A stretch of DNA of 64,000 nt from Agrocybe praecox. Its lineage: Eukaryota; Basidiomycota; Agaricomycetes; Agaricales; Agrocybaceae. Below, one piece after another: positions 10,830 to 23,603 of this stretch; within the stretch, counting starts at the first letter, position 1; each line of letters begins with the position of its first letter. The notes beneath the pieces are model-generated. The model had not been told where the DNA came from, made no database searches, and saw only the letters and a list, made by a program, of their open reading frames with translations. A program made the translations under genes and the position numbers. The stretch lies in NCBI GenBank assembly GCA_964017145.1, contig OZ024843.1:3428443-3492442 (forward strand), read 5' to 3'.

Positions 10830-12532
10830 ATGTTAGCCGTCGTTCAACCCTTTTCACCTTCGCCTGATGTCGCTCATCGTGTGCGATCCTCAACAAGAAC
10901 ATCAGCTTCGTCAAATCTGGCGCCGAATCCACCACCGTCGCTGCAGCGGCACCAAACAGCTCCTGCAACGGTCCCTACCCATAGACAATCCAGTCCAAAG
11001 GTCTCGGTGACATCAGAAGAATTACGTCCGTCGTCTTTGGCCTCCTCTATCTCGTCTTCATCATCATCGTCGACGACGTCAGGAACAGAGACAGAAAAGC
11101 CAGCGTTTGATATTCATTCGTATCCTGCGACTGAGCTCTTGAAGCTGCTAGCCCTTCTCTTGACGCACATCGCAACGACGAATGACCGTTTATCACCGTC
11201 GCAGCCCGCACCACCCCCGCCAGCAGAGGCACCACCTATCTGGCATACTCTAACGACGGCGTCTAGGAATGCGATCTCCACTCCAGCCGCGACTCTCACC
11301 TTCCATGCGAGGAATATTCCGACGATTTCGTTAGAGGCGTACCTTTTGCGCATCCTCAAGTACTGTCCAACGACGAACCATGTGTTCTTGTCGTTGCTCG
11401 TGTACTTTGAACGCATGTCCAAGCTGAGCAACGACGCTGTCGGGAGGGCATTTGTCATCGACTCTTATAATATCCACCGGCTCGTCATTGCTGGAGTAAC
11501 AGTGGCCAGCAAATTCTTTAGTGATGTATTTTACACCAACTCGAGATATGCTAAGGTCAGTTATGATTTTCTTTTGCGAAGCTTCCGCTAAACTTTCGTT
11601 AGGTTGGAGGTCTCCCACTTCCTGAACTGAATCAGTTGGAGCTACAATTTCTCCTTCTGAATGATTTCAGACTGGTAATTTCCAGCACGGAGATGCAGCA
11701 TTATGCAGAACAGCTCATCCAAGTCTCGTCAATGCCATTGCCGTTATCGTTACCCCCTTCGAATGGACATTCACCACGTCTGCACCGCCTACCTTCCACT
11801 CCCATCTCATACGCACAACAGCCTTCATCATCGTCCGATTCATCATCAACACTGACAGGAGGCACGAGTCATCTACATCAACCGTACCAAACTTATTCTC
11901 AACCGCAATTAACTAAACCGACCCCCTCTCACGTTCACGCACATTCGTCCCGTTCACCCCCATCTTCATCTTCGTCATCATCTGCGCCATCCTCCCTATC
12001 ATTCCGAACGTCGTCGAGCCCTGCTGGTCCCCTGGATGCCCTTGGGGGAGTCCCACCTCCCGTACACAACCCATCGGATCACCCATCAGGCGTACCGCAT
12101 TCGCATCCACCGCATTCATACCAGCATGGGCACCCTGTAGAGTACGAGTCGCAGCAGATGGAATCAAGGGACCAGCTGCATCAGAGGCACATGCGGGAGA
12201 GGTACGGAGATGGGCAAGGAAAGACACCTCTGGTGGGATCTTACTCAGTGGCAGGATCGTCGCGGACACCACATGCATTGCGGCAGCAGCAGCAGGACGT
12301 GTTAGAAGATACAGAGGACGACGGGGATTTGGACACGGTGTCTGAGGCAGATGCGAGCACGGACGCAGGGACAGAGACGAGCACGGACGAGGAGCCGACG
12401 ATAAGGGCACCTGGGACCGTGGTGGGAGGTGGGAGCGTGAATGGGAGTGTGTGGGGCGGGGATGATGAGCACGAACAAACGCATTCGCGTTCACACTCGC
12501 GCTCGGAGGATGCTAGGATGAGAAGTCCTTGA
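10830..12532 (+). CDS. PHO85-type cyclin (PCL6/7/PREG-like)
   Basis: Two exons, 10830-11555 and 11603-12532, encode 551 residues. A low-complexity S/T/P-rich N-terminus is followed from about residue 92 by a cyclin box of the Pfam Cyclin/PHO80 class: PATELLKLLALLLTHIATTNDRL, then IPTISLEAYLLRILKYCPTT, LVYFERMSKL, NIHRLVIAGVTVASKFF and, after the intron, GGLPLPELNQLE and FLLLNDFRL. This class binds and directs the Pho85/Cdk5-like kinase in nutrient and cell-cycle control. The C-terminal ~230 residues are disordered, with poly-S, poly-H and poly-Q tracts, an acidic patch and SRSHSRS at the end. An in-frame stop lies upstream of the chosen ATG. The partner kinase and the exact PCL subtype cannot be read from the sequence. 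Confidence 0.9.
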
Positions 12533-13392
12533 GTACCCATCGAGGGTTTGGGTGGTTGAATCTAAAACAAAACAAAAATTTATCAAATACGAAGAAGAGG
12601 AAGATGGTGGTGTTCGAGGTCGAAGAATTAGAGACACACTGACGACGGAACGAGGACGATGAAGACGACCCTGATGCATTCATTCATTTTCCACCTTTTT
12701 CTTTCTTCAAATTCCAAAGCACTAAATAATTATCTTACTAGCTAGTTCCGTTAGCGTTAGTAGCTATAGCTGTAGTACATAAAGTTCTGATGACACTTCC
12801 TGAAGCTGTATTCTATTGCATACATACTCATTTTCATGATTCTGATTATTTATTTTTTAAAAGATGACGAGGGTGTGGACTAGACTTAGTAATTCTTCGA
12901 GCTTTTCTTTTGAGTTCTGTTTTTCTAATTTGCTACTTCTGCTTTTTAACAACTTTTTTCGCTGTGCAGTTTTTTTTTTGTGTGCATGTTACATAGCATA
13001 TGTAGAGTTTTGTTTCTGACTAAAGACATTTTTAAAACATGAAGAATCATATGTGTTGGATCACCGTGTCTTAGTTATTTAAGACTTGAAAGAAGCCAAT
13101 ACTTTCTCCAAGTTACTTGGAAGTTACGGATCTGGGGCTCGAAGTCATATCTGCATGCTCATTCAAACCAATATTCGGACACCAATCCAAAGTCGAGATA
13201 CACAGCCCCAAGAGCCCAACAATGATTACATTACGAAAGTGTCAGTGAAGCGCGTCAGATTCAGAAACCTGAAACCTTCACGGAAGTTCTTTGCTTGGTT
13301 GTGCTTGTCAACAACTTGCTGACTAATATTGAACTCCTATAGGCACCCATGAAATCAACTTGGAAACAGAAAACAAAAGCTCATTCTCTATC
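12533..13392. other. Intergenic between cyclin and PAC1
   Basis: The first 400 bases are T-rich with AT-rich words, a plausible 3' UTR and poly(A) zone. A 78-codon frame at 13086-13322 has no features. The PAC1 promoter presumably occupies the last ~300 bases. Confidence 0.5.
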
Positions 13393-15273
13393 ATGTCTCA
13401 ATTATCGAACCGACAACAATTGGATCTGTACGCGTCTCGGGACAGTCTAAATGATATGCTAGTCTAACACCGATTAAATACCAGGCACAAATCTATGCTT
13501 GATTACCTTTACACGGCCGGATTCACGAAAACATATAATGAATTCCGGTCAGAAGCTCCAGAAGTGGTGCGTTTTTGGCGATTCTCGCGACAGTCTCATC
13601 TTCTGACGTAGAAGTCTACAAGGCCGACTTTACACCTGATCCAACTTCTCCGGCAAGTGGGCTCCTGGTGAAGAAATGGACGAGTATCATTCGAATGCAG
13701 AGAAAGGTGCGGCATGATCGTATAATCTGGTCATTTGTTTTTTAATGCATACCTAGGTCATGGATCTTGAAGCTAGATTGGCCCAAGCACACGAAGAGTT
13801 GGCGAATGCAGGGCCAGCCACGTCGCAAGGCTCGAATCGCGTCAATAGAGAATGGACACCGTCTTCAACGCCCAAAACTGTACTCACCGGACATCGCGAT
13901 AAAATTAATGCTATCAGTTTCCATCCTCAGTTCTCAGTCATAGCTTCTGCATCTGTAGATGCGACTGTTAAGATTTGGGATTGGGACTCAGGAGAGTGCG
14001 AGCACACACTGAAGAGCCATACGAAGTCTGTGTCGGACTGCCAGTTTGATTCAACTGGCAGGGTTTTAGGTGCGCGACAATGGTTGAAGTTATGTCGCTT
14101 ACTGGCTGACCTGGCGAAATGCAGCAACTTGTTCCGATGATCTTTTCATCAAACTTTGGAATGTCCCTGACGAATATAAGAATTACGCTACATTACGAGG
14201 ACATGAACATTCAATTTCTTCTGTCAACTTCCTACCAGGAGACAACCACTTGATTTCAGCGAGTCGAGATAATACAGTTAGGGTGTGGGATGTACAGACG
14301 AGGTGTGTATATCTGCATCTGTATGTTGATTCTTATCCTCATACCCGTCAAGTCACTGCATAAAAGTGTTGAAACCCCACACGGAATGGATACGATCAGC
14401 ACTACCGAGCCTTGACGGACGATTGCTCTTAACATGCTCGGACGATCATGTATGTTGACATTGCATCTTTAAAGAGGTTTTCTTCTCTATGTGGTATATG
14501 CGTTGACTGTCCTTTTTACAGACTGCACGGATCACAGACATGGAAAGCGGAGCCATGAAAATAGAAATGAGAGGACACGACAATAGAATAGAATGCGCCG
14601 TGTTTGTACCGCAGGCGTCCATTCCAGCCGTTAGAGCGCTGGTTGGCGTGGTAATAGTCACAATTTCCACTCGATACGGTTTATTACCGCTTACCACCTC
14701 CTATCACAGGCCACAAACACACAAATGGCCAAAGTAGACTCACTAGGGATATCTTTCGTGATAACAGGATCGAGAGATAAGACGATCAGGCTTTGGGACG
14801 GTCTAGGAGGACAATGTTTATGGACTTTTGTACGTCTTAGTTTCTTCATCTCGTAACGTTCATATTCTGAACATAAATGATAGGTTGGCCATGATGGTTG
14901 GGTGCAAGACCTAACATTCCACCCATGCGGAAAGTTCCTCTTATCGGCTGCTGATGACCATACCATGAGAGTATGGGATTTACAAACAGGAAGATGTCTG
15001 AAGAAGAGTACGCATATTTTAAGCATCAGTTGCTATCTAAAATTGACTAACTGTTGACTTATTCTATGCAGTCGAAGCGCACAATCCATTTGTTCAATGT
15101 GTTGCATGGGGGCCCGCACCGATTACAGAAGGAAACGAAGAGTCAGATCGTATAATCAACGTTGTCGCGACAGGGGGAACGGATAGGGTGCGTCATACAT
15201 TTAACTCGAGATTATCCAAGGCAGCCCTGGTCCTAATACTTTACTGCAGCTGGTGAAGATCTGGAGGCCGTAG
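13393..15273 (+). CDS. PAC1: LIS1/PAC1 dynein regulator (LisH + seven WD40 repeats)
   Basis: Eleven exons: 13393-13427, 13485-13566, 13623-13706, 13757-14069, 14125-14304, 14367-14449, 14522-14650, 14710-14829, 14884-15007, 15072-15187, 15250-15273; 429 residues (human LIS1 is 410). The N-terminus is a LisH dimerisation motif ([21 protein letters not shown], then DFTPDP). A short coiled coil follows ([25 protein letters not shown]), then WD repeats with [82 protein letters not shown] and a final LVKIWRP. Pac1 binds dynein and NudE to move nuclei along microtubules. At intron 2 the ACAAG acceptor at 13622, not the nearer GTAG, keeps the LIS1 frame. The exon 5 donor at 14305 is chosen by frame only. 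Confidence 0.95.
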
Positions 15274-16125
15274 TTGTTCGGCTTGCGTGATTTTTCTTTT
15301 TTGTTCCTTACTGTCTCTCCGTCTCTCTTTCCGCGGGATACAATACCCGCTATACTATACCAACCACGAGGACGAGGATATACGATATCCGCTAATTACT
15401 CATTGCGTCGGCCTTTTTTTGTTCCTCAAACCTCATCATTCCCCCCTACTAGACGAGATTCTACCTACACACACTTTCATTTACTCCTCTTTTTACGGTC
15501 CTTTTGTTCTTTCGACCTCTTTCACTCTTTTTACTCCTGGTTTCTTTATCTATCTTCGTCTATGCAACAGTCCCAACTTTATGCATTACCTATGATTTTT
15601 TATAATCGTTTGTGCGCATTTCCTCCCCTCTTTATGGTCTCTTTCGCTTTTTTTTTCTCTTCTTCGTCTGACCGGATCCTCCTCCTCTCCTTGGCTCTCA
15701 CTCTCTCGTTTGTTTGATTTTTGCTTTGTGTATTTGTAAAAACAAACCCCCCTCTGTACTACAATCATCATTTAATCTAGGTAGTTTACAAGAACACTTT
15801 TTTTTTCCATCGCAGAGTTTTTCTGAGAAGGAAATAATTCAACACAGCAGGACTCGTTTCAATAGTTGATTGAATTGGTTCATGGTCACAATTGTCAACG
15901 TGTTGTTCAAATTGAAGGAGAAGAATAGATTGTTGCGAGGCACGTTTATAACCGAAACATCGGTGGCGAGATGCGGTACAGTCCAGTCCAGTCAATTCCT
16001 CAATCAGAGGGGGGAACTTGGGGTTCGGGAAGGACATGGACGGCGCGATTAATTGAGCAGGGCAAGTAAGAAACTAGATTGTAGTCTGATTCGTTCTCAG
16101 AGTCAAACCTGCGCTCGAATCATTG
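15274..16125. other. Intergenic between convergent genes
   Basis: 15274-15780 is strongly pyrimidine-rich on the + strand (CTTTTT, TCTCTC runs) and carries overlapping open frames of biased composition. It is most likely the long 3' UTR of PAC1. 15780-16125 lies downstream of the minus-strand F-box gene. No gene seen. Confidence 0.55.
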
Positions 16126-17582
16126 TCAAACCTGGTACAAGCACATAGTACCCTCCTGAGAAACTAGCTCGACGTAGAAGTGATATCTGACCCGGGATTC
16201 TTTGGCCGAAGACAAAAACCTAGTAGGAAGTAAGAACCTAGAAAAGGGAACAGACGTGGGGGACCACTCCGGGTCGCGTTTCCTAGGGGGGTCATGAACA
16301 TCTAGATCTATGAACCGTAGGTTAATTTGCACGGTCCGCAGAGATTTGTTGAGAGCACTCTCAATGAGCCCAACGTGGAACGTAGACCGAAAGCCGGAGT
16401 AATAATCTATGATGTTATCGGTCCTGTTCCAGAACTCTCCTTCAATGGTGAAATCGAGTGTTAATATTTCGACCGATCTCATGTATCTAGAAAAGAACCG
16501 CGTAAAGTGGAAGACGTCCGGTGCGAATCGGGTACAGTGTTCAATGCAATTTCCGAACCCTTTCAGTCCCAGTGTTTTCAGGTGCGGAAGACTGGATAGA
16601 CACAATCGCATGGGATGAGACGATTCTGTGGATCAAGGGTAAATTTATGGATCTCCAGCATGATTGAAGCGTACTCACCATTAACCCAATGGAAATCGTG
16701 CAACTCAAGACTCTGCAGAGATTGCCTAAATACCCTTATTGTTGCCCAAAATTGATATTGGTGACGGTATTCAACTACAGGCATTGAGAGTGCTAGATTT
16801 GACAATCTCGGAATCGGACGAGTTTTACCAAAACGCATTATGTCCCCTAAGTCAACGGGTAGAAGGTGTACTGTCACGGTCCACAAGTTCGCACGCTGGT
16901 CCTCTGGATTGGATTTGCATCGGGGTGCGAATGAAACTTCAAGGTGCTCGATGGTTTTCAGGACCTCCCGTGACATCTCGTCAACCTGTGTTTGGGTGGA
17001 TGTGCGCCGGAGTGAGAGATGTATCAAGCCGCTTCGAGGATGGAGGCCATCCATTAGAGAAAGGTCGATGTCATGTATCCCTGAGAGCTCTAATGTTCTA
17101 AGTTTTGGAAGGGATCGGAAGGCGATTAAACTGCTTTTTAAGTCATCCTTTAGGAGGGGCCATTCTATGTACCCATTTCGCGAGATAATTGCCAGCCTAT
17201 CCAGCAGTGGAAATTCTTGAATGTGGTTCATCAAGGCGGTAAAATGGGTGTTATAATTAGGGCCGGATACCTGTTCTTCGATATTGGCACAAGAAACGTC
17301 GAGTACCAAACAGAATGACTGCACAGAATCTAATAGATAAGCGTTTTGGCTATCTTGGAGAAAATACAAAAGCCTTTTCGATTGGGAAGATGGGGTAGAG
17401 TCGACAACAAATTGAAGGTGGCGAAATATGTATTTACGACTCCGTCGAGAAAATCCTCTTGAGAGGAGTGTGCACGCTCGCAGAGCTCTGGACGCGTCTC
17501 CTCGCCTGCATAATTCCGCCACAAGGTAATCTAGTATCAGGTCAATCAGCTCTTGAGGCAAGTGGTGTGCCTGCGCGGGCAT
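16126..17582 (-). CDS. F-box-like / leucine-rich protein, paralogue A
   Basis: Two exons read on the minus strand, 17582-16679 and 16625-16126, encode 467 residues. An in-frame stop precedes the ATG. Residues 5-50 are an F-box-like motif (HHLPQELIDLILDYL, then RACTLLSR, SRKYIFRHLQF), followed by a diverged leucine-rich region. F-box proteins recruit substrates to SCF ubiquitin ligases, and Agaricomycetes carry large expanded sets of them. The N-terminus is close to identical to that of the gene at 32810-34279, and the single phase-1 intron sits at the same place, so the two are recent paralogues in opposite orientation about 15 kb apart. The CCACAG acceptor at 16626 is selected because it alone continues the paralogue's frame (LPHLKTLGLKGF). 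Substrate is unknown. Confidence 0.85.
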
Positions 17583-17788
17583 GTTGGACGGTTTCCTTTA
17601 TGCGAAGACCAAGTAAGAGTGAGCGTGAGAAACTCTCAGACGAGTGAACTGAGAACGTCCAATCCACTGGAGAGAATGGCTGTGACGGAGCGTGACCTAT
17701 CCAACTCTGCACAAGGTCCACCACCAGTAACTTGCTTTGGACTTTGAAATTTTGTGCTTTCTGTCTACATTTACGTGCCTGTAGCACA

Positions 17789-18714
17789 ATGCTCGAGCTC
17801 GTCGTTCTCGAAGCTCATGATTTTCAAGATCCAACGGGCCATCTCTCGGTTATTCGCTGGACCGGAAAATTACGCTGCAATCAACTATGCGCCGTCCATG
17901 CTTATCTTTGCTACAGCCCTTGTCTAGCATAGGCGAGTCGTGACGTACGTTGCTTATGGGCCCAATGCTACCTTAGATCTCTAGAGAATGCTCCTTTTTG
18001 CAAATTGGATCCACTTGGACTGGGAATTCTGGTTTAGCTGTTTGTCTTGACTCTTATGCATGGGCTTACTGGGTATCATATATCATCCCGCTTCCCCGTA
18101 TTGCGAAATATCAATATCAGGCATTTTATTTTCATCTCTATCATCAGATAGAACCTATTCTTATCGGTTCTATTTTCACCCCACTTTATTGGTGCCTGCA
18201 TCATGGCAAGAGTTTGCCTTATCTTTTCAAATTTTCGCCATTCGTGTCTTTCTGCTGCCCTGTTTTATCTGATCGTCACATTTCAATTTACTGAATCTCA
18301 GATTCGGTTCTCAATTGTCCTTGGTCGTAGATCTGCGCCGCTCTTTGTGCATCTCATCAGCTTTTATCAATTTATGCGGTTGTACTCTTACATAACTTTT
18401 TTTCTGTGGACTAAATGTATGATTTTAGGAACAGTTAGGGACACCAGAGGCGTGTTATTCCACCGACTCGAATATTCCGGGAAGCGAAGATATTCCGTTC
18501 CGACCCTACTCATCTTCGTCAACGGGTATCTATACAACATGCGACTCGGAGGCAAGGTACATGGTACGAGATACATACAATTCAGACATGAATAATTTCA
18601 TTGATCAGTACAAGCAAGCGGTTTCTGTCTTCACAGTCGAAAGATGTATTACGTTTACCAGATAGCTGGGTCTTCAACTGCCAACTCGGAAATCAAATGT
18701 TTGCAAACTTCAAA
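17789..18714 (+). pseudogene. Decayed steroid 5-alpha-reductase-like gene
   Basis: Fragments in different frames line up with the order of a 3-oxo-5-alpha-steroid 4-dehydrogenase: hydrophobic pieces at 17789-18270, an open stretch 18203-18556 ending with GKRRYSVPTLLIFVNGYLYN, and, after a plausible intron (18557-18636), LPDSWVFNCQLGNQMF at 18637-18714. In known family members the motif PLL..NGYL is followed by a WV.DPRFLIG..L block, so order and spacing fit. Frameshifts and stops (for example around 17930 and 17985) interrupt the N-terminal half. The conserved C-terminal NADPH-binding half is missing after 18780. Identification rests on short motifs only. It could instead be a fragment of another multi-pass membrane enzyme. 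Confidence 0.45.
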
Positions 18715-20205
18715 GTAAGTAACGGGCATACATTGCATCGATCGATCTTTGTGATATATTGAACATTGTTCTCATTAAGGATGAAACACAGGTACTTGCA
18801 CCCAATTTAACAACCCATAAACGAGAAATCGGCGGGACACACGACGTACATATATATTTGATTGTCAAAAATCTGAACGCGCGGAGGAGGCACCTGTATT
18901 CAATCACCTGATGCATCTTTTGGATGTCAAACGAACGATGCTCCTCCAAATTATCATTTTTTATTGGAGAACGGAAAGAAAGACAAGTTCTCTGACATGA
19001 ACATATGTCCAAGATGTTTGGCTAATTATACGCTCAGGAGAAGTACCTATACAAACTCAATTAACGTCAGACAAAGGGCAAGGAAGCACGCTTCGGCATC
19101 GCGTGCCAGTGTAACGTGTAACGTGTAACTCTGATTTATTGTGAAGATAATTATACACACTTCCCCGCTAGGTGCTACAATAATTATACACCTGTGAACG
19201 AGAACTTATACTAATAGCTTTGTGCACCGACGTCACGGCGACCATTCACTCTACCTCCAAGTTGCTATGGACGACACATGGTGTGCCTATATATTTTGAC
19301 CTCGGATTCGAATTCGACGTTGGAGTTTTTGGGGTTCTTTTCGACGTCACCGGTCAACGTTAACCGTCACCAGCCACTATATGTGTGTACTTAGTTGTTT
19401 ACACCAATGCTATACACTGAGCTCACCGTGCTGGTGCCTCGTGTTAGCGGCTCGTGTCCGAAGTCCATGATTTTCGTTATTCAGTTAAATACTCATACTT
19501 ACCGCTGCAGCCCCCTGGGCGGTTGCGGTGACTGCCTTCCAAAATTCTCACTCGACTTGTCATGTCGTTGTCGATCACTTCCCAATTCGAAAAACCGCAC
19601 TGTCACCTCCACGTCCACTTCCACGCGAAGGCGAAACTTGGCGCGGTAAAGTCCGAACAGATACCCCTTGTCAAATAGCCCTTAGTACAATACTAAGTCG
19701 CAAGTCGCAACCCTCGACATACGCTCATCACCAGTCACTGCCAGGTGGGCCGATGCCAGTGTCTAGTTCCAACTTCATGCCATCTTACAAGTTCTGTCTA
19801 GTGTATAGAGTCAGCGACATCCCCGCGGCACACTCAGGTCTACCGTCTATCTTTATGAATCTCTTACATATGTACTTTAGCGTCGCGTGAGTGTCAAGTA
19901 CCCGTACCTAATTTGACGTCGTAGGAATGTAGGAGGGTGCTCGGAGAATAAGAGTAAGAATAAGAATAACACAGACGAATATAAACCTAGATGGAAATGG
20001 AGACTCCTACATAATTTCTCAGCCTTAATTCCGGTCTCTCTCAGGAAATAGGAGAGCTTGTAGCGTGTATTATTGTCAGCAAGTAGGTCACATACTGGCA
20101 GCGCCACACTAATTGGAAGTTATTTCCCGCGCAACATCTCCGCTGACTATCCTAGGGGGATGACGCTGGTATATATATATTAGGATGCTAGTATGCCGTA
20201 ATAAA

Positions 20206-20360
20206 GTCGAAACCGTCTTATCCCATAGCTCTCAGTGGACGTCCGAAGCTATGGGTTATTGTAGGTTATGGGTCAAAATAGCCCTCAACCGAGGACTCGG
20301 TGGACAGAAAACCTATGGGATTGTGGCTTTATACAGTTATGGGATAAGGCAGGTTCGACC
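20206..20360. mobile_element. Small inverted-repeat element (~155 bp)
   Basis: The two ends are inverted repeats of 22 bp with three mismatches (GTCGAA at the tip, TTATCCCATA inside). The interior repeats CTATGGG/CCCATAG words. It is too small to code and resembles a miniature TIR element. The TTATCCCATA core is reminiscent of the CATAACCC words inside the larger element at 29316-29872, so the two may be related. Confidence 0.45.
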
Positions 20361-20836
20361 GTACTTGGAAGCGCCTATCTATCCGTTTTATAGATATGTA
20401 TATGATAAAAATGTAGTAAGTCAATATCAATACTATCACCCGGATCCCGGACGAGTACGTAGCAAAAACGGCGATCATGAGCGCTAAATCCCACATATAC
20501 ATACATCGGCAACAAACACTCGGTCAGTGATACGCGCCGGCAGCATATTGTGCTCACTGCCCATGCATGCCATGCACGGCACCCGGGGTAAGCATGGTAC
20601 GTACGTACACGTATGTAAACGCCTGTAATTTTAAACGTAAACGCTCTAAGGGACGCTAAGCGATACATACGGCTCCGGACTCCGCTGGGTATTCCCGATG
20701 GGCCTGCTGCCTGCAGCACGGCGATTGAGATGAGACGAGCTAGCTGGAGCCCTCATTCAGAAACCCCAATATCCTTTATTGGATCTATTATTGCATAGAA
20801 GGTAGATGAGCCTTGATACTATCACATAAAAAGACA

Positions 20837-20904
20837 AAGGAGAAGAAGGGGAAGAAGAGGAAGGGGAAGAAGAGGAAGGGGAAGAATAAGAATAAGAATA
20901 GAAT
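20837..20904. repeat. Purine-rich (GGGGAAGAAGAGGAA)n tract
   Basis: About 68 bp of almost pure G/A on the + strand built from repeats of GAAGAAGAGGAAGGG passing into AATAAG units. Its complement opens a 113-codon low-complexity frame, which I do not regard as a gene. Confidence 0.8.
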
Positions 20905-21304
20905 TTGAAAACAAGAGTTGACCTCTCAATGGCGATGTTCGAAGTTTGGAAGAGCAGAAAGGAGATGAGATATGATATGATAACAGTGAGATGATTATGA
21001 TGTCGATGTCGATGTCGATGAAAGACAAGACAAGACAAACAAAAAGTCTCCTCTTTAATTAACGAAAGAAAGAAAGAACGAAAAGAGCTCTTTGTCATGT
21101 TTCTCTTTCTCCTTTTTTGTTTTCGTTATCAAAAAGGACATTATCCAAATTCGAACACAACTCATATCGAACAAAGGAGATCCGAGAGAGCAGAGTAAAA
21201 GGAATCCAAGACGAACTAACTGATGTGGGGTAAAACTGACTCAGAATCTGACACTCATACTTCCTCCTGAGTCCTTGATCTGGATGATGATGCTTCAAGT
21301 TCAA

Positions 21305-21335
<31 letters not shown>
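21305..21335. repeat. (GAT)n microsatellite
   Basis: Ten uninterrupted GAT triplets. They are non-coding on the + strand; the complementary frame would give poly-Ile. Confidence 0.9.
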
Positions 21336-22314
21336 CCAATCATGATAATAACGTTGACATGATACCGTATACCGATCCACGGATTGGGTAACGGTCAAGG
21401 TCCAAGGAAGATTGTCATTGACGACAGGGCTGTATCTCGAGTCTCTTCAATCTCCGTCCGGTAACCGGCTCACAAAAGTACCCGGTAGCCGGTACATAGC
21501 CGGGTACAGCTGTACTCGAGTCTCGATGTCAGTGAGCTATTTTTAATCTTGGGCCCTTGGGGTATCAGTCACTGGGAAAGTCTCAAATTTTCTTTACGTA
21601 CCACGTACGACATGTACATAAGTAGGAATGATACTTTAACTGGCCCAAAATAACGGAAATCCAAGGTCGATGTCAAAGTCCAAGATTCAAGTCAAGTACG
21701 CGTCGAAATTTAATGTGTAATGTGTCGAGGATGAATGAGTATGGGAAGCCTCGAAATGACTCAGCAACATGAATCGAATCGAAGAAACTAGTATACTAGC
21801 TAGTCTACTGTGTACTAATGCGCGTGGCACTGAAGATGAACTTGATGAAGATTTCATCCAGTGCGGGCATAACATTTCCTGGCGGACACGACGATAAATT
21901 ACATATGTAATGACAAGAATCACGAATACATACCCTATGAATTCATTCAGGAAATCATTTAATCAAGTCCAACTTTACTCGAACTTTACTTTACATACTC
22001 GATTCGAACTCGATTCTTGATTCTCGAAGCTAGAAGAACCAGCCAACGAAGCTAGAACTCCTTAACACCTCCCCCATGGTCAGCTCGTCTCGTCGATAAA
22101 TGGACTAGCGCGCACAGTCGCTTCTAAGTTCTAAGTTCTAAGTTCTCACTTCCCGAATGTGAATCTGGATCCGAGTCGGGCCGCATTGAATTTATCGTCG
22201 TTTTCCTTTGTTCAACCCCAACCTAAGTTTTTGACGACCCTTCAGCTGAGCCTCTTCTGAGTTGAAGGCGACCGGTGCCGGTGTCAACTGACCGTGACGT
22301 CAGGATGAGAAAAA

Positions 22315-22367
22315 CGATACGATACGATACGATACGAGACGATACGAGCTTCAAGCTTCAAGCTTCA
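22315..22367. repeat. CGATA and AGCTTCA tandem repeats
   Basis: Four to five CGATA units with one variant copy are followed directly by three AGCTTCA units. These are two different short tandem arrays side by side. Confidence 0.8.
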
Positions 22368-23603
22368 TGAAAGCGCCAAATACTAGTAATCCCAAGTCCA
22401 TACACATAATAATCATAATCATGACCAACAACTCGACCTCGACACCGTCCGGTACCGTATGTACAGCTTGATTTAGATTTATTTAAATACCAAGGTAGAC
22501 CGTTACCACAAGCGATATCATCTCACTTCTCCATTCCGAACTTGACGTACATACCAAGTAACTCCTTTAAATCCTTTTCTCTCCTCTCAACTCCGTGAAA
22601 ACATACGAATCAAATCAGAAACACCCCAAACAAGCGTTCAAAACTCAAGTTCGAATTGGTTCGAGTTCAAGTTCAAGTTCATGCTTGAATTTCTATTACG
22701 ACGTTCAGTTCGGAAACTACGTACGTACGTATCGTTGGTAAGTAGTACTGTTACAGTGATATACAATTAGTACAATACAATACACTGGCAATACACTCGT
22801 TATCTAGAGTAAACTGCGTCCGAAGTCCGGAGTCCGGAGTCTCTGCTCATACACTGCTCTTATGTACACCTGCTCCTGTGCGCATCCTCAACAAGCCCAT
22901 AATACCAAGACGGCTATCATCAATAGGGGTCTAAGGCGATGCATACGCATACGCCGAGAGAGAGATAAGCTCGACTTGAGCGCTCGCCCACCCCGCATCG
23001 AGCCAAAAACCCAAAAACCAACCCAATAGAAGGTTGATACGAGTCCGACGAGATGAGTCCGTCCGGAGAGGGAGGGGAGTTAAGTACGCAGGTCCCGTCG
23101 AACTTGTAGGTATTTTAAGACCGTCCTATCCTTTTCTGTATACCCCACATACACCCCGCGTCAGAAGAAGACAGATATACGGAAATGATATGTTGGAATG
23201 GAGGATGATGGGATTTCGAAAGCGGTGATGATGATGGACGAAAAAGGGGTTGATGGGATTGGGATGGGCGAAAAAGAGTTGCTGATGACAATGAATCATG
23301 ATGATGAAAAGGAGACACTGCTGTCGAACAAGATGGTGCGTTTTGACGTGACGTTGACGCGGGATGGCTAAGGGTATGTACGGGAGAAGTACACCAGAGA
23401 GGACAGGACAGGACAGGACAGGCGGAGAGGCAGAAGGCACTGAGAGGTACGTAAATCTAGAAATATTGCCGCAGTTCCATGAGTGGTGGTGATTGCAAAG
23501 ATGCGTCTATTTTGGTGTTTTTTTTTCTGTTCAAAAAAAACGCAAAAGGTTTCTCCGAACAGTGTTTAGTCTTCTCCCTCCGCCTCCGCGGAGTCCGGGC
23601 TCT

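Larger units (their letters stand above)
18715..23603. other. Gene desert, left part (4.9 kb)
   Basis: No gene is supported. It contains a small inverted-repeat element (20206-20360), a purine tract (20837-20904), a (GAT)n tract (21305-21335), CGATA and AGCTTCA repeats (22315-22367), a GGACA pentamer tract (about 23402-23422) and many overlapping GTACGTAC/GGTACC words. Open frames here are short, overlapping and compositionally biased. The stretch next to 23604 probably includes the 3' UTR of the minus-strand Q-rich gene. Confidence 0.6.

Noticed and set aside
15274..15717. 147-codon frame downstream of PAC1
   Set aside because: Pyrimidine-rich sequence producing F/S/L-rich translation directly after the PAC1 stop; best explained as 3' UTR.
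20757..21098. Minus-strand frame encoding S/P/Y-rich sequence
   Set aside because: It is the complement of the purine microsatellite and nearby tracts, not a gene.
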